Positions 1-9,084 of a stretch of 36,279 nt of DNA are shown in pieces. The position numbers were made by a program, and so were the translations under genes. A model generated the notes under the pieces. The model did not search any database and was not told the origin of the DNA. It worked only from the letters and a program-made list of their open reading frames with translations. Source of the DNA: Bacteroidales bacterium (GTDB lineage: Bacteria > Bacteroidota > Bacteroidia > Bacteroidales > UBA932); the NCBI GenBank assembly GCA_017546585.1, contig JAFYWC010000156.1:1-36279 (forward strand), read 5' to 3'. Position 1 is the stretch's first letter; each line of letters opens with the position of its first letter.

Positions 1-161
1 AACTGTATTGTGCCTTGACTTGGTAACATAACTCTTTGATTTACAAAGGTTAAGTTACATAAAATCGAGGGAATATCCAAATGAATGAACATTTCCTCGA
101 TAATTTTGTCAGACCTCTATGAGGACTTTTTCAGTGCCCTCCAAATCGAGCTGCCATTTTT

Positions 162-1103
162 TTATTCTGCTTTTTCAAAAGCCTTGACGATCTTGGTGAC
201 GAGAGGGTGACGGACGATATCTTCGTTGCGGAAGGTGATAGTCTGTATGCCCTTGATGTTCTTCGTGAGCTCTATGCCCTTGAGGAGGCCTGAATCCCTC
301 TTGTTAGGAAGGTCGATCTGACTGGCGTCTCCTGTTACGATGAACTTGGCGTCGCATCCCATACGTGTAAGGAACATTTTCAATTGTCCAAGATTTGTGT
401 TCTGTGCCTCATCGAGGATGACACAGGCTCTGTCGAGGGTGCGTCCTCGCATATAGGCGAGGGGAGCGATCTGGATTGTTCCCTCGGTCATAAACTCCTG
501 AAGCCTCTTCGCTGGAATCATATCGCCCAATGCGTCATATAATGGCTGGAGATATGGGTCGAGCTTGTCCTTGAGGTCTCCAGGCAGGAAGCCGAGACGC
601 TCTCCGGCTTCGACGGCCGGACGGGTGAGTATGATCCTTTTGATTTCCCTGTTCTTCAACGCCCTGACTGCCAGTGCGATGGCGATGTATGTCTTTCCTG
701 TACCTGCGGGGCCGACTGCAAAGATGAGGTCGTTGTCGAAGTAGGCCTTCACCATCTCCTCCTGGGTCCTGTTTCTGGCCTTGATAGGCTTTCCGTCATT
801 GCCGTGCACGATGACAGAGTTGCCGCATAGCTTGTATCTGTCCGGAGTCGCTTCTCCGTCGAAGAGGTCTTCCACATCGTAAGGAGTTACGTTCATCTTG
901 TGGTGGCGTCTTTCGATCAGCATCTTAAGTTTTACAGTGAAGTTCTCGATGTCTTCATCGCTTCCTTCCAGGATGATCTCGTTGCCTCTTGCAATTACCT
1001 TAAGTTCAGGGAAATAGCTACAGAGAGCCTCGAGGTTCTTGTTTGCCGCTCCATAGATCTCAAGAGGATCGATGGCTTCTAGTCTGATGGTGTTTCTGCT
1101 CAT
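162..1103 (-). CDS. PhoH-family ATPase (YbeZ-like)
   Basis: This is a cytoplasmic P-loop ATPase of the PhoH/YbeZ family, which is linked to RNA metabolism and ribosome maturation; its exact reaction is not settled. The 313 residues match the usual family length. The N-terminal ~70 residues look like the KH-like segment of this family. Walker A (GPAGTGKT) is at residues 131-138 and the Walker B-type DEAQ at 231-234, followed by a helicase-like VTGDASQIDLP segment. The gene lies 15 bases downstream of the CapA-like gene on the same strand, so the two are probably co-transcribed. The ybeY partner common next to ybeZ is not visible. Nothing recognisable lies between base 1 and the stop codon. The family call is confident; the physiological role is inferred. 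Confidence 0.93.
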   Translation of the reverse strand: MSRNTIRLEAIDPLEIYGAANKNLEALCSYFPELKVIARGNEIILEGSDEDIENFTVKLKMLIERRHHKMNVTPYDVEDLFDGEATPDRYKLCGNSVIVHGNDGKPIKARNRTQEEMVKAYFDNDLIFAVGPAGTGKTYIAIALAVRALKNREIKRIILTRPAVEAGERLGFLPGDLKDKLDPYLQPLYDALGDMIPAKRLQEFMTEGTIQIAPLAYMRGRTLDRACVILDEAQNTNLGQLKMFLTRMGCDAKFIVTGDASQIDLPNKRDSGLLKGIELTKNIKGIQTITFRNEDIVRHPLVTKIVKAFEKAE

Positions 1104-1118
1104 TTATATTGTTATCAA

Positions 1119-2291
1119 TTATTCGTTTTCATTGGTCGGACCGTCTTTGATTCCGGTCTCTTCCATAACTCGTCGATAAGATGACACCATCTTATCGTAG
1201 TCCCAATATCCTTGCCATTCGGAACGTCGTGCGATGAATTCCTTTATGGGAAGGACTGTGTAAGAACTGCAATATCCGCCAGGTCGCGAACACCAGAGAT
1301 AGGTGAATTCCAACGGAAGCATCTCAAGGTCTCCGTTGCCGTGCCTTACGATTCTCACAGTTGCCATCAGCTCTACCTGGGTGTTTGCAGCGCTCATATT
1401 TGACACCGCATTGCCCAGCGAGTAGGCAACCGGGGTCCCCTCGATTGTCTGACAATCCTGGACTACGTGAGGGTGTGCCCCAACAATGAGGTCGGCTCCT
1501 TCCGCGATCAGCCATCTGGCTGTCTTCTCTTGATTATCAGAATGTTGCAGTTCGTATTCGCTACCCCAATGAGGGAGTGCTATGACATAATCACAGTCCG
1601 CATCCATAGCCTTCGAAAAGGCTTCCGAAAGCGCTTTTCTGTCTGCTGCGTAATTGACTTTCGGCCACTTTGATCCGATGCCTTGATTGGTTCCGTATGT
1701 GAAGTTCACAAGTGCCAGTGATATGCCTTTCCGGCGTATCGTCAGCGGGAAATTCCTGCTGTATTCCTCTTCGTTTCCCGCAAGGCCTGTAAACTGTATG
1801 CCTTTTGAAATCTCAAGCTCGCGGTAGCGCTCAAGCGTCCTTTCCGCTCCCTTGGCCCCAGTGTCGAATATGTGGTTGTTCGCACATAGGAACACGTCGA
1901 AACCGCAGTCCGCACAGTAGTCTGCCAAGGCGTCAGGGGCTGAAAAGCAGGGGTAGCCGGAATAAGGTTCTCCGCCAAGTGTGCACTCCATATTCGCTAT
2001 CGCCAGATCGGCTTTTTCTATCCTGTCTTCGATGTGCTGGAAATACGCTGAAAAGTCGAAACTGCCGTCCTTCTGCCGTGCCTTTTCGATCTGCGCCGTG
2101 TGCATCATTATGTCGCCCACAATGCAAATTTCAAGAGTGTCCTGAACGAAAAGCGGAGCTGCGCTGCCCCACATCCTGTCCCATCCGTAACCGTATTCGG
2201 ATGACTGCGCGTCTGCCCGTAAACTGCTGAAAAGCAGGGGCAGGACAGAGCAGAGGAGAAATCTTAGGATGTATCTTTCGGCAGTATGCAA
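1119..2291 (-). CDS. CapA-family exported metallophosphatase-like protein
   Basis: The 390-residue protein belongs to the CapA / PGA_cap family, built on a metallophosphoesterase fold and named after Bacillus poly-gamma-glutamate capsule protein CapA. A hydrophobic N-terminus ending near Ala-Asp-Ala-Gln (about residues 8-29) is a likely signal peptide. Visible family motifs are GDIMMH (from residue 59), NMECTLGG, the ANNHIFD block and AHPHVVQ near the C-terminus, which carry the presumed metal ligands. In Bacteroidales such proteins occur singly and without a capsule operon, so capsule synthesis should not be assumed; the substrate is unknown. A TAnnTTTG-type -7 element is present on this strand at 2313-2320, without a matching -33 box. 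The gene diverges from the SPOR lipoprotein gene. Confidence 0.88.
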   Translation of the reverse strand: MHTAERYILRFLLCSVLPLLFSSLRADAQSSEYGYGWDRMWGSAAPLFVQDTLEICIVGDIMMHTAQIEKARQKDGSFDFSAYFQHIEDRIEKADLAIANMECTLGGEPYSGYPCFSAPDALADYCADCGFDVFLCANNHIFDTGAKGAERTLERYRELEISKGIQFTGLAGNEEEYSRNFPLTIRRKGISLALVNFTYGTNQGIGSKWPKVNYAADRKALSEAFSKAMDADCDYVIALPHWGSEYELQHSDNQEKTARWLIAEGADLIVGAHPHVVQDCQTIEGTPVAYSLGNAVSNMSAANTQVELMATVRIVRHGNGDLEMLPLEFTYLWCSRPGGYCSSYTVLPIKEFIARRSEWQGYWDYDKMVSSYRRVMEETGIKDGPTNENE

Positions 2292-2330
2292 TTTTTAATG
2301 TGGTTTAGGTTACAAATATATCATTTTTAT

Positions 2331-2361
2331 TTTGTCTCAGCGCATTAATTGACTAAATTTG
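2331..2361 (+). promoter_or_regulatory. Consensus Bacteroidota promoter for the SPOR lipoprotein gene
   Basis: TTTG (2331-2334), a 19-base spacer and TAAATTTG (2354-2361) match the Bacteroidota primary-sigma consensus exactly. The expected start is a few bases downstream, about 20 bases before the ATG at 2388. The M28-like gene 3 bases after the lipoprotein gene is probably on the same transcript. Confidence 0.8.
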
Positions 2362-2387
2362 CACGAATACGCAAACTATTGAATGGT

Positions 2388-2918
2388 ATGAAGAAATCTT
2401 ATATTCTGTTGGCTCTGGCCGTGCTTATGACGGTTACAAGCTGTGATTTTATGAGAAGATTGGCAGGTCGTCCGACAAGTGAAGATATAGAGGTGGCAAG
2501 GTTGGAAATCCTCAGGATCCAGAAGGAGGCCGAGGTGGCTGCAGAGCAGGCTCGACTTGATTCCATCAAGCAGGTTCAGAAGGAGCTTCAGGATTCCTTG
2601 GCGGCATACGATTCGTTGAGACAGGAGGTGGGAAGCATCCTTAATCCTGCTGAACTTGGCGGCTTGTTCTCTTCAAAGCTGGAGGCCCGTTATTATGTTA
2701 TCGTAGGTGCTTTCCGTGCTCGTTCCAATGCAGAAGGAATGGTGGAGAGGATCAACAAGGAAGGAGAGTATGCTCCGGCTCTGATAAATTTCCGAAATGG
2801 TATGATTGCTGTAGGAGTGTGTCCTCGTAACAAGGTGCAGGATGCGGTTCAGGCCCTCAAGGAGGTGCGTGAAGAGTCGTTCTGCCCTAAGGATGTGTGG
2901 ATACTTGTGAATGAATAA
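2388..2918 (+). CDS. SPOR-domain lipoprotein
   Basis: This is a predicted envelope lipoprotein of 176 residues that binds peptidoglycan through a SPOR domain. I start it at 2388 because that Met opens a textbook lipoprotein signal: Lys-Lys, a hydrophobic run and the lipobox VTSC, with the lipidated Cys near residue 19. The longer open frame from 2349 starts upstream of the expected transcript start. The middle (about residues 32-80) is charged and heptad-like, suggesting a coiled-coil spacer. The C-terminal ~70 residues, beginning at YYVIVGAF, form the SPOR repeat, which in known proteins recognises denuded glycan strands at division sites. It lies 3 bases upstream of the M28-like gene. A structural role at the septum is inferred. 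Confidence 0.85.
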   Translation: MKKSYILLALAVLMTVTSCDFMRRLAGRPTSEDIEVARLEILRIQKEAEVAAEQARLDSIKQVQKELQDSLAAYDSLRQEVGSILNPAELGGLFSSKLEARYYVIVGAFRARSNAEGMVERINKEGEYAPALINFRNGMIAVGVCPRNKVQDAVQALKEVREESFCPKDVWILVNE

Positions 2919-2921
2919 GCA

Positions 2922-4283
2922 ATGAATTTTCCTAAAGTAATTACGCTTTGTCTTTGTGCTCTCCTGACGCTGTCGGCTTCCGCCCAGTTCAGGAGTGGCT
3001 CTGTTTATGAGGACCTCTATGACGGAGAGACCGTTTCGTCGATGAAGTCTCACGTCCGTGATCTGTCGTCTGCGATGATGGAGGGCCGAAAGGCTGGATC
3101 GGAAGGAGAGAAGATGGCGGCGGAGTATGTCGAGGAGTATCTGAAGAAGTACGGAGTCGACGTGATCTCTCCGAAAGGAGGCGATGAGTTCGGTCTCCGC
3201 ACTGAAGACGGAGGCACCTTGACTTCCCGCAATGTCGTCGGCTTTGTCCAAGGTTATGACAAGACTCTTCGCGACAGATATATCGTTGTCGGAGCGCGTC
3301 TGGACAACATTGGCTCTATGATGATGACTGTGGACGGTGAGTCGAGGAACAAGATCTTCTATGGTGCCAACGGCAATGCATCAGGGCTTGCTATGATGCT
3401 TGAACTTGCTCGTATGGTGCAGACCAACTCGATTCTTTTCAGACGCTCGGTGCTGTTCGTGGCCTTCGGTGCGTCCGGTGAGACGTTCGCAGGTTCGTGG
3501 TATTTTCTCAACCGTTCGTTCAAGGATGTGGCCAACATAGACGCGATGATCAATCTGGATATGCTTGGAACGGGATACAACGGATTCTATGCATACACAT
3601 CTTCAAACTCGGATATGAATACGCTTCTCCGCACTCTTACCGGAGAACTTCAGCCTATCCTGCCTCAGATAGTGGCATCAGAAGCCTATCCTTCCGACCA
3701 TAGAGCGTTCTATGCGATGGAGATACCTTCGGTAATGTTTACTACCGGAAGGTATTCGGAGCATAATACTGAGCGTGACACGCAGTCGATCATAGACTAT
3801 GCTCTTATGGAGAAGGAACTCGAGTATATCTACAATTTCACTCTTGCCCTTGCGAACTATGGGGGGCAGATGCTTTTCAGGCCAGGTGACGTCCCTGTGA
3901 AGTCGGCGCCGAAAAATGATGTCGTGCCGTATTCGGACTGTGACCAGAGGCCTATGTTCCTCAATAGTGCGGACCCGAGCCAGTTCCTGGAAAAGTGGGT
4001 GTATCAGTATCTTAAGTATCCGGCAGAGGCTGTGAAGAACGGCATCCAGGGACGAGTGATGGTGGAGTTCATCATCAACAAGGACGGCAAGGTTTCGGAC
4101 GCGAAGGTTGTAAGAAGCGTGTCGCCGGAGCTTGACGAGGAGGCGTTGAAGGTGGTGAGCGCATCACCGAAATGGAAGCCTGGAAAACTGAAGGGCGAGA
4201 AGGTGAGAGCATCGATGACGATACCTGTCGAATTCCGTCTTGAAAAGAAAGATGGACGTGCAAGAGTCGGAATTCGGAAATAA
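2922..4283 (+). CDS. Exported M28-peptidase-like protein with TonB C-terminal domain, probably inactive
   Basis: The 453-residue protein has a signal peptide (residues 1 to about 21, cleavage near Ala-Ser-Ala-Gln). A zinc-aminopeptidase fold of family M28 spans about residues 35-330. A TonB C-terminal domain spans about 355-440, recognised by the YPAEAVKNGIQGRV segment and the IPVEF ending. In active M28 enzymes the metals are held by His, a bridging Asp, Glu, Asp and His. Here the HxD position reads ARLD (Arg126), the GADDNASG-type motif reads GANGNASG (Gly151) and the EE pair reads Ser185-Gly186, while Asp213 (NLDMLG) and His260 (SDH) remain. It is therefore probably a non-catalytic binding or scaffold protein. 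Such TonB-domain fusions outside TonB itself are common in Bacteroidota. Confidence 0.82.
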   Translation: MNFPKVITLCLCALLTLSASAQFRSGSVYEDLYDGETVSSMKSHVRDLSSAMMEGRKAGSEGEKMAAEYVEEYLKKYGVDVISPKGGDEFGLRTEDGGTLTSRNVVGFVQGYDKTLRDRYIVVGARLDNIGSMMMTVDGESRNKIFYGANGNASGLAMMLELARMVQTNSILFRRSVLFVAFGASGETFAGSWYFLNRSFKDVANIDAMINLDMLGTGYNGFYAYTSSNSDMNTLLRTLTGELQPILPQIVASEAYPSDHRAFYAMEIPSVMFTTGRYSEHNTERDTQSIIDYALMEKELEYIYNFTLALANYGGQMLFRPGDVPVKSAPKNDVVPYSDCDQRPMFLNSADPSQFLEKWVYQYLKYPAEAVKNGIQGRVMVEFIINKDGKVSDAKVVRSVSPELDEEALKVVSASPKWKPGKLKGEKVRASMTIPVEFRLEKKDGRARVGIRK

Positions 4284-4312
4284 TGTTAATTTTGTAAGTT
4301 CAATATTTACCT

Positions 4313-7078
4313 ATGGAATATAATTTTAAGGAAATCGAAAGGAAATGGCAGTCATATTGGGCTGCCAACCATACATTCAAGGCAGAGATCGACAGCTCGA
4401 AGCCTAAATATTATGTTCTGGATATGTTCCCATATCCATCAGGAGCCGGTCTTCACGTAGGACACCCTCTCGGATACATCGCAAGTGACATCTACAGCCG
4501 CTACAAGAGACTTTGCGGCTTCAATGTGCTTCATCCGATGGGTTACGATGCATTCGGTCTTCCTGCAGAGCAGTATGCGATCCAGACAGGTCAGCATCCT
4601 GCAGTGACTACAGAGAAGAACATCGCACGTTACCGTGAGCAGATGGACAGAATCGGCTTCTCGTACGATTGGTCGCGTGAGGTACGCACTTGTGATCCGG
4701 AGTATTACAAGTGGACTCAGTGGGCATTCCTGAAGATGTTCGACAGCTGGTATGACAATGTACAGCAGAAGGCACGCCCTATCGCTGAGCTCGAGGCTGC
4801 TTTCGCGGAAGGCGGAAGCGCAGCTGTAGACGCAGCGTGCGGCGATGTGAATCCGTTCACAGCAGAGGAGTGGGCTTCTTTCTCTGAGAAGGAGAAGGCT
4901 GCAGTCCTTATGCAGTACAGAATCGCATATCAGGGTGAGACAGCAGTGAACTGGTGTCCTGCCCTCGGTACAGTTCTCGCGAACGACGAGGTGAAGGAAG
5001 GATACTCTGTACGTGGAGGTCATCCTGTCGAGCAGAAGAAGATGACTCAGTGGCAGCTTCGCGTATCTGCATACGCAGGACGTCTCCTCGAGGACCTCGA
5101 GACTCTCGACTGGACTGATTCGCTCAAGGATATGCAGCGCAACTGGATCGGAAAGAGCCAGGGTGCAGAGATGAACTTCAAGGTGTCGAACGGTACTGAG
5201 GAGTACGATATGACTATCTTCACTACCCGTGCAGACACTGTATTCGGAGTTACATTTATGGTTCTCGCTCCAGAGAGCGAGTGGGTGGAGAAGCTCACTA
5301 CTGCCGAGCAGAAGGAGGCAGTGGAGGAGTACCTCGCTATGGCAAAGAAGAAGACAGAGCGTGAGAGAATGATGGAAGCCCGCAAGGTGACAGGCGTATT
5401 CTCAGGTTCTTACGCTACAAACCCTCTTACAGGAAGCAAGGTTCCTGTATGGATCGGTGAATATGTGCTCGCAGGTTACGGTACAGGTGCCATTATGGCG
5501 GTTCCTGCCCACGACAGCCGTGACTATGCGTTCGCAAAGACATTTGACCTCCCTATCATTCCTCTCATCGAGGGCTGCGACGTGAGCGAGTCAAGCTTCG
5601 ACGCAAAGGAGGGAATTATGTGCAACTCAGGCTTCCTCAACGGAATGACAGTGAAGGAGGCTATTCCTGCAGCGATCGAGTATGTCGAGAAGCAGGGCAT
5701 CGGTCACAGAAAGGTGAACTACCGTCTCCGTGACGCCATCTTCTCACGTCAGAGATATTGGGGCGAGCCGTTCCCGATGTACTTCAAGGACGGTGTCGCA
5801 ACTCCTATGACTCTCGCTGACCTTCCGCTCCAGCTTCCTGAGGTGGACAAGTTCCTCCCTACAGAGACAGGCGAGCCGCCTCTCGGACGTGCAAAGGACT
5901 GGACATTCGACGGATATCAGATCGAGATGAGCACTATGCCAGGTTTCGCAGGCAGCAGCGCATACTATCTCCGTTATATGGATCCTCACAACAGCGAGGC
6001 TCTCGTAGGTGCTGATGCAAACGGATACTGGCAGGATGTTGACCTCTATATCGGTGGTACAGAGCACGCTACAGGTCACCTCATCTACTCACGTTTCTGG
6101 AACAAGTTCCTCTATGACCTCGGTTATGTATGCAAGAACGAGCCGTTCAAGAAGCTCATCAATCAGGGTATGATCCAGGGACGTTCAAACTTCGTATATC
6201 GTATCATCGGTACAAATACATTCGTGTCTCTCGGTCTCAAGGATCAGTATGAGACTACTGAGATCCACGTTGATGTGAACATCGTGCGCAACGACCGTCT
6301 CGACCTTGAGGCTTTCAAGGCTTGGATGCCTGACTATGCAAACGCAGAGTTCATCCTCGAGGATGGCGAGTACATCTGCGGCTGGGCAGTCGAGAAGATG
6401 TCTAAGTCTATGTTCAACGTAGTGAATCCGGACCTCATCTGCGACACTTACGGCGCTGATACACTCCGTCTTTACGAGATGTTCCTCGGACCTCTCGAGC
6501 AGTCTAAGCCTTGGGATACCAAGGGTATCGACGGTGTGAACCGCTTCCTCAAGAAGGTATGGAGAATGTTCTACGACCGTGACGGTCTCATCGTTACTGA
6601 CGAGAAGGCTACACCGGAAGAGCTCAAGGCTCTCCACAAGCTCATCGGCAAGGTTCGCACAGACATCGAGGCGTTCTCATTCAATACTGCAGTCAGCGCG
6701 TTTATGATCGCAGTCAACGAGTTGACAGACCTCAAGTGCAGCAAGCGCGAGATCCTCGAGCAGCTCCTCGTATTGCTCTCGCCGTTTGCACCTCACGTTG
6801 CTGAGGAGCTCTGGCAGACTCTCGGACATAACGAAAGCATCACTTATGCGGCTTTCCCTGAGTATGTAGAGGCTTATACAGTAGAGAACAACTGCACTTA
6901 TGCAGTGTCATTCAACGGTAAGACAAGATTTACAGTTGAACTTCCTGTCGATATGTCACGCGAGGATGTCGACGCACACGTACGCAGCCTCGATCAGACT
7001 GCCAAGTATGTCGGCGAGGGCAACATCGTGAAGGTGATCGTCGTTCCTGGCAAGATCGTGAACATTGTAGTGAAATAA
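4313..7078 (+). CDS. leuS: Leucyl-tRNA synthetase
   Basis: This class I aminoacyl-tRNA synthetase charges tRNA-Leu in the cytoplasm. The 921 residues match the usual bacterial length. The HIGH-type motif HVGH is at residues 48-51, and the KMSKS loop is at about 695. The CP1 editing domain lies between, with [10 protein letters not shown] and [18 protein letters not shown]. The region that binds zinc in Thermus LeuRS (after NWCP) lacks the cysteines. An extra block just before KMSKS corresponds to the leucine-specific insertion. The start at 4313 matches the conserved beginning [22 protein letters not shown] -7-like element lies at 4287-4294 with no clear -33. Codon use is strongly biased, as expected for a highly expressed gene. 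Confidence 0.98.
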   Translation: MEYNFKEIERKWQSYWAANHTFKAEIDSSKPKYYVLDMFPYPSGAGLHVGHPLGYIASDIYSRYKRLCGFNVLHPMGYDAFGLPAEQYAIQTGQHPAVTTEKNIARYREQMDRIGFSYDWSREVRTCDPEYYKWTQWAFLKMFDSWYDNVQQKARPIAELEAAFAEGGSAAVDAACGDVNPFTAEEWASFSEKEKAAVLMQYRIAYQGETAVNWCPALGTVLANDEVKEGYSVRGGHPVEQKKMTQWQLRVSAYAGRLLEDLETLDWTDSLKDMQRNWIGKSQGAEMNFKVSNGTEEYDMTIFTTRADTVFGVTFMVLAPESEWVEKLTTAEQKEAVEEYLAMAKKKTERERMMEARKVTGVFSGSYATNPLTGSKVPVWIGEYVLAGYGTGAIMAVPAHDSRDYAFAKTFDLPIIPLIEGCDVSESSFDAKEGIMCNSGFLNGMTVKEAIPAAIEYVEKQGIGHRKVNYRLRDAIFSRQRYWGEPFPMYFKDGVATPMTLADLPLQLPEVDKFLPTETGEPPLGRAKDWTFDGYQIEMSTMPGFAGSSAYYLRYMDPHNSEALVGADANGYWQDVDLYIGGTEHATGHLIYSRFWNKFLYDLGYVCKNEPFKKLINQGMIQGRSNFVYRIIGTNTFVSLGLKDQYETTEIHVDVNIVRNDRLDLEAFKAWMPDYANAEFILEDGEYICGWAVEKMSKSMFNVVNPDLICDTYGADTLRLYEMFLGPLEQSKPWDTKGIDGVNRFLKKVWRMFYDRDGLIVTDEKATPEELKALHKLIGKVRTDIEAFSFNTAVSAFMIAVNELTDLKCSKREILEQLLVLLSPFAPHVAEELWQTLGHNESITYAAFPEYVEAYTVENNCTYAVSFNGKTRFTVELPVDMSREDVDAHVRSLDQTAKYVGEGNIVKVIVVPGKIVNIVVK

Positions 7079-7093
7079 ATACTGCATCAACCT

Positions 7094-8020
7094 ATGAAAA
7101 ATAACAAGGTCCTGAACCATCTGTGGGACTATTTCCTGATGACTATAGGTTCCGTCATATTCTGTATGGCGTGGACCTCTATCATCATTCCTACAGGTCT
7201 GGCCAGTGGAGGCTTGACAGGTCTCTGTACCATTATCGAGTATGCGACCAACGGTGCAATACCGATGGGTATCCCTTACTGGATAATGAACATCGGTCTT
7301 CTTGTCATCGGATTCCTGTCCTTGGGTAGGGCATTCGGAATCAAGACCATCTATGTGATCATTCTTACTTCTGTGCTCTTCAATGTCCTTCCGGAGTTTG
7401 AGGTGCTGAAATATTATGGTTTCGTAGAGAATGATGAGAAGCTCCTTGCAGCCCTTATCGGAGCGGCAATGGAGGCTGTCGGCCTCGGTATCGTCCTTCT
7501 GCGTGGAGGAAGTTCCGGCGGAACGGACATCATCGCTATGATCATCAACAAATACTGGCCGGTGTCGCCGGGAAGAGTATATCTTTATACTGATATATTC
7601 ATCATCGCGTCGCTGTTCCTCCTTCCGGACAAGGGACTCATTGATGTCGTATATGCGTACATCATTATGCTTGGCTTCTCATTCGGTATCGATTTCGTGC
7701 TCTTGGGAAACAAGTCGTCTGTTCAGATCCTTGTGTTCTCATCCAAATACAAAGAGATTGCGGACCATATCATCAACGATGTGCATAGAGGCGTGACTGC
7801 CCTGCAGTCCGTCGGCTGGTACTCGCAGAAGGAGAGCAAGGTCCTCCTCATCGTTTCGAGAAAGTATCAGATGAATGAGGTGATCCGCGAGATCAAGGCT
7901 ATGGATCCGAAGGCCTTTGTTTCGGTATCTACAGCGATGAGCGTATTCGGTGAAGGCTTCGAAGAAGTCAAGACAGGTATAAATTTGAAGAAAACAAATA
8001 AGATAGAGGAGGCTAAATAA
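7094..8020 (+). CDS. YitT-family membrane protein (first of a tandem pair)
   Basis: The 308 residues fit the YitT family: an N-terminal membrane domain (DUF161-type, about five or six hydrophobic segments over residues 12-210) and a C-terminal cytoplasmic DUF2179-type domain (about 225-300). The family hallmark GGSSGGTDIIA lies between hydrophobic segments near the middle. No transport substrate has been established for the family, so a transporter role is inferred. It is 15 bases downstream of leuS, and its stop shares one base with the start of the next gene (TAATG), with a strong Shine-Dalgarno-like GAGGAG ahead of it. Translational coupling of the two copies is likely. Confidence 0.9.
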   Translation: MKNNKVLNHLWDYFLMTIGSVIFCMAWTSIIIPTGLASGGLTGLCTIIEYATNGAIPMGIPYWIMNIGLLVIGFLSLGRAFGIKTIYVIILTSVLFNVLPEFEVLKYYGFVENDEKLLAALIGAAMEAVGLGIVLLRGGSSGGTDIIAMIINKYWPVSPGRVYLYTDIFIIASLFLLPDKGLIDVVYAYIIMLGFSFGIDFVLLGNKSSVQILVFSSKYKEIADHIINDVHRGVTALQSVGWYSQKESKVLLIVSRKYQMNEVIREIKAMDPKAFVSVSTAMSVFGEGFEEVKTGINLKKTNKIEEAK

Positions 8021-8961
8021 TGGGTAACAAGCTTCAGAAGTCATCAGTTGCCACCCTGATCAAAGAGTATCTCCTGATTACTCTCGGTCTTACGCTTTAT
8101 GCATTGGGTTGGGCAATGTTCCTTACTCCTAACGGTATGATCGGTGGCGGTGTCACCGGTTTCTCTGCAATCCTGCAGTATGCCACAAGCGGATTGATTC
8201 CGATTTCAGTCACATATTTTGTGCTGAACATCGTCCTTCTGCTCATCGGTACCAAGATCCTTGGAACCGGTTTCGGAGCCAAGACAATCTACGCGATCAT
8301 TATGACATCCATTATGCTCGGAGTCACTCAGGAGTTCATCCCTGTTGACTTTGTGGACAATTTCTCGCAGGACAGCAAGATCGTCTGCACCGTGCTCGGA
8401 GGTATTATGGCCGGAGTCGGTATCGGACTTTCTATGTCACAGGGAGGAAGTACAGGCGGTACGGATATCATTGCTTTGATCTGGTGCAAGTTCAAGCACG
8501 CATCTCCAGGAAGAGTGATCCTTATCATCGATATCATCATCATCCTTTCGTCTCTTCTCCTTCCTTCATACGATAGAGAAGGCGTACTCCTCGGATATCC
8601 GGAAAAGATCGCCATCGTGGTGTATGGTCTTATGCAGGTGACTGTCTGCGGTTATGCGATCGACCTCTACATTTCAGGTTCGAAGCAGTCTGTACAGGCA
8701 TTCATCTTCACAAAGAAGGTCAACGAGATGGCTGATGCAATCGCATTCGATATGAAGAGGGGAGTGACAGTGCTTCCAGCAAAGGGATGGTATTCTAAGG
8801 AAGACAAGCAGGTCATTATGGTGGTTACCAGAAAGGCTGACCTGAATCTCCTTCTCCGCTATGTCAAGTCCATTGATCCTGACGCATTCCTCTCTGTATC
8901 TTCTGTAATGGGAGTGTATGGCCAGGGATTCGATACTATCAAGGTGAAATCGAAGAACTAG
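8020..8961 (+). CDS. YitT-family membrane protein (second of a tandem pair)
   Basis: This 313-residue paralogue of the preceding gene has the same layout: membrane domain with GGSTGGTDIIA, then the C-terminal DUF2179-like domain ending in a conserved SVSSVMGVYGQGF stretch (compare SVSTAMSVFGEGF in the first copy). Both copies retain the full domain order, so neither looks like a decaying duplicate. The one-base overlap and shared hallmarks suggest that the products are made together, perhaps as a hetero-oligomer; that is inference. Transcription probably ends at the hairpin at 9014-9050. Substrate and physiological role are unknown. Confidence 0.9.
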   Translation: MGNKLQKSSVATLIKEYLLITLGLTLYALGWAMFLTPNGMIGGGVTGFSAILQYATSGLIPISVTYFVLNIVLLLIGTKILGTGFGAKTIYAIIMTSIMLGVTQEFIPVDFVDNFSQDSKIVCTVLGGIMAGVGIGLSMSQGGSTGGTDIIALIWCKFKHASPGRVILIIDIIIILSSLLLPSYDREGVLLGYPEKIAIVVYGLMQVTVCGYAIDLYISGSKQSVQAFIFTKKVNEMADAIAFDMKRGVTVLPAKGWYSKEDKQVIMVVTRKADLNLLLRYVKSIDPDAFLSVSSVMGVYGQGFDTIKVKSKN

Positions 8962-9013
8962 TTCTTTAAAAAAAAAGAAATAATTTAAAGAAAAAGAAAA
9001 ATGTGACGAATGT

Positions 9014-9050
9014 CCCCCTCTCGGAATGCTCTGAGAGGGGGATATTCTTT
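9014..9050 (+). terminator. Intrinsic terminator after the YitT pair
   Basis: A nine-base perfect stem (CCCCCTCTC at 9014-9022 with GAGAGGGGG at 9033-9041) and a 10-base loop are followed by a T-rich tract. It lies 53 bases past the second YitT stop codon and separates that operon from the AraC-type gene. Confidence 0.85.
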
Positions 9051-9084
9051 ATCTTCGTGTGATTAACTACAAAGAACTGACTAT

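Noticed and set aside
60..110. Inverted CGAGGGAA / TTTCCTCG pair near the left edge
   Set aside because: The stem has a mismatch, a long loop and no T tract, and there is no visible gene for it to terminate.
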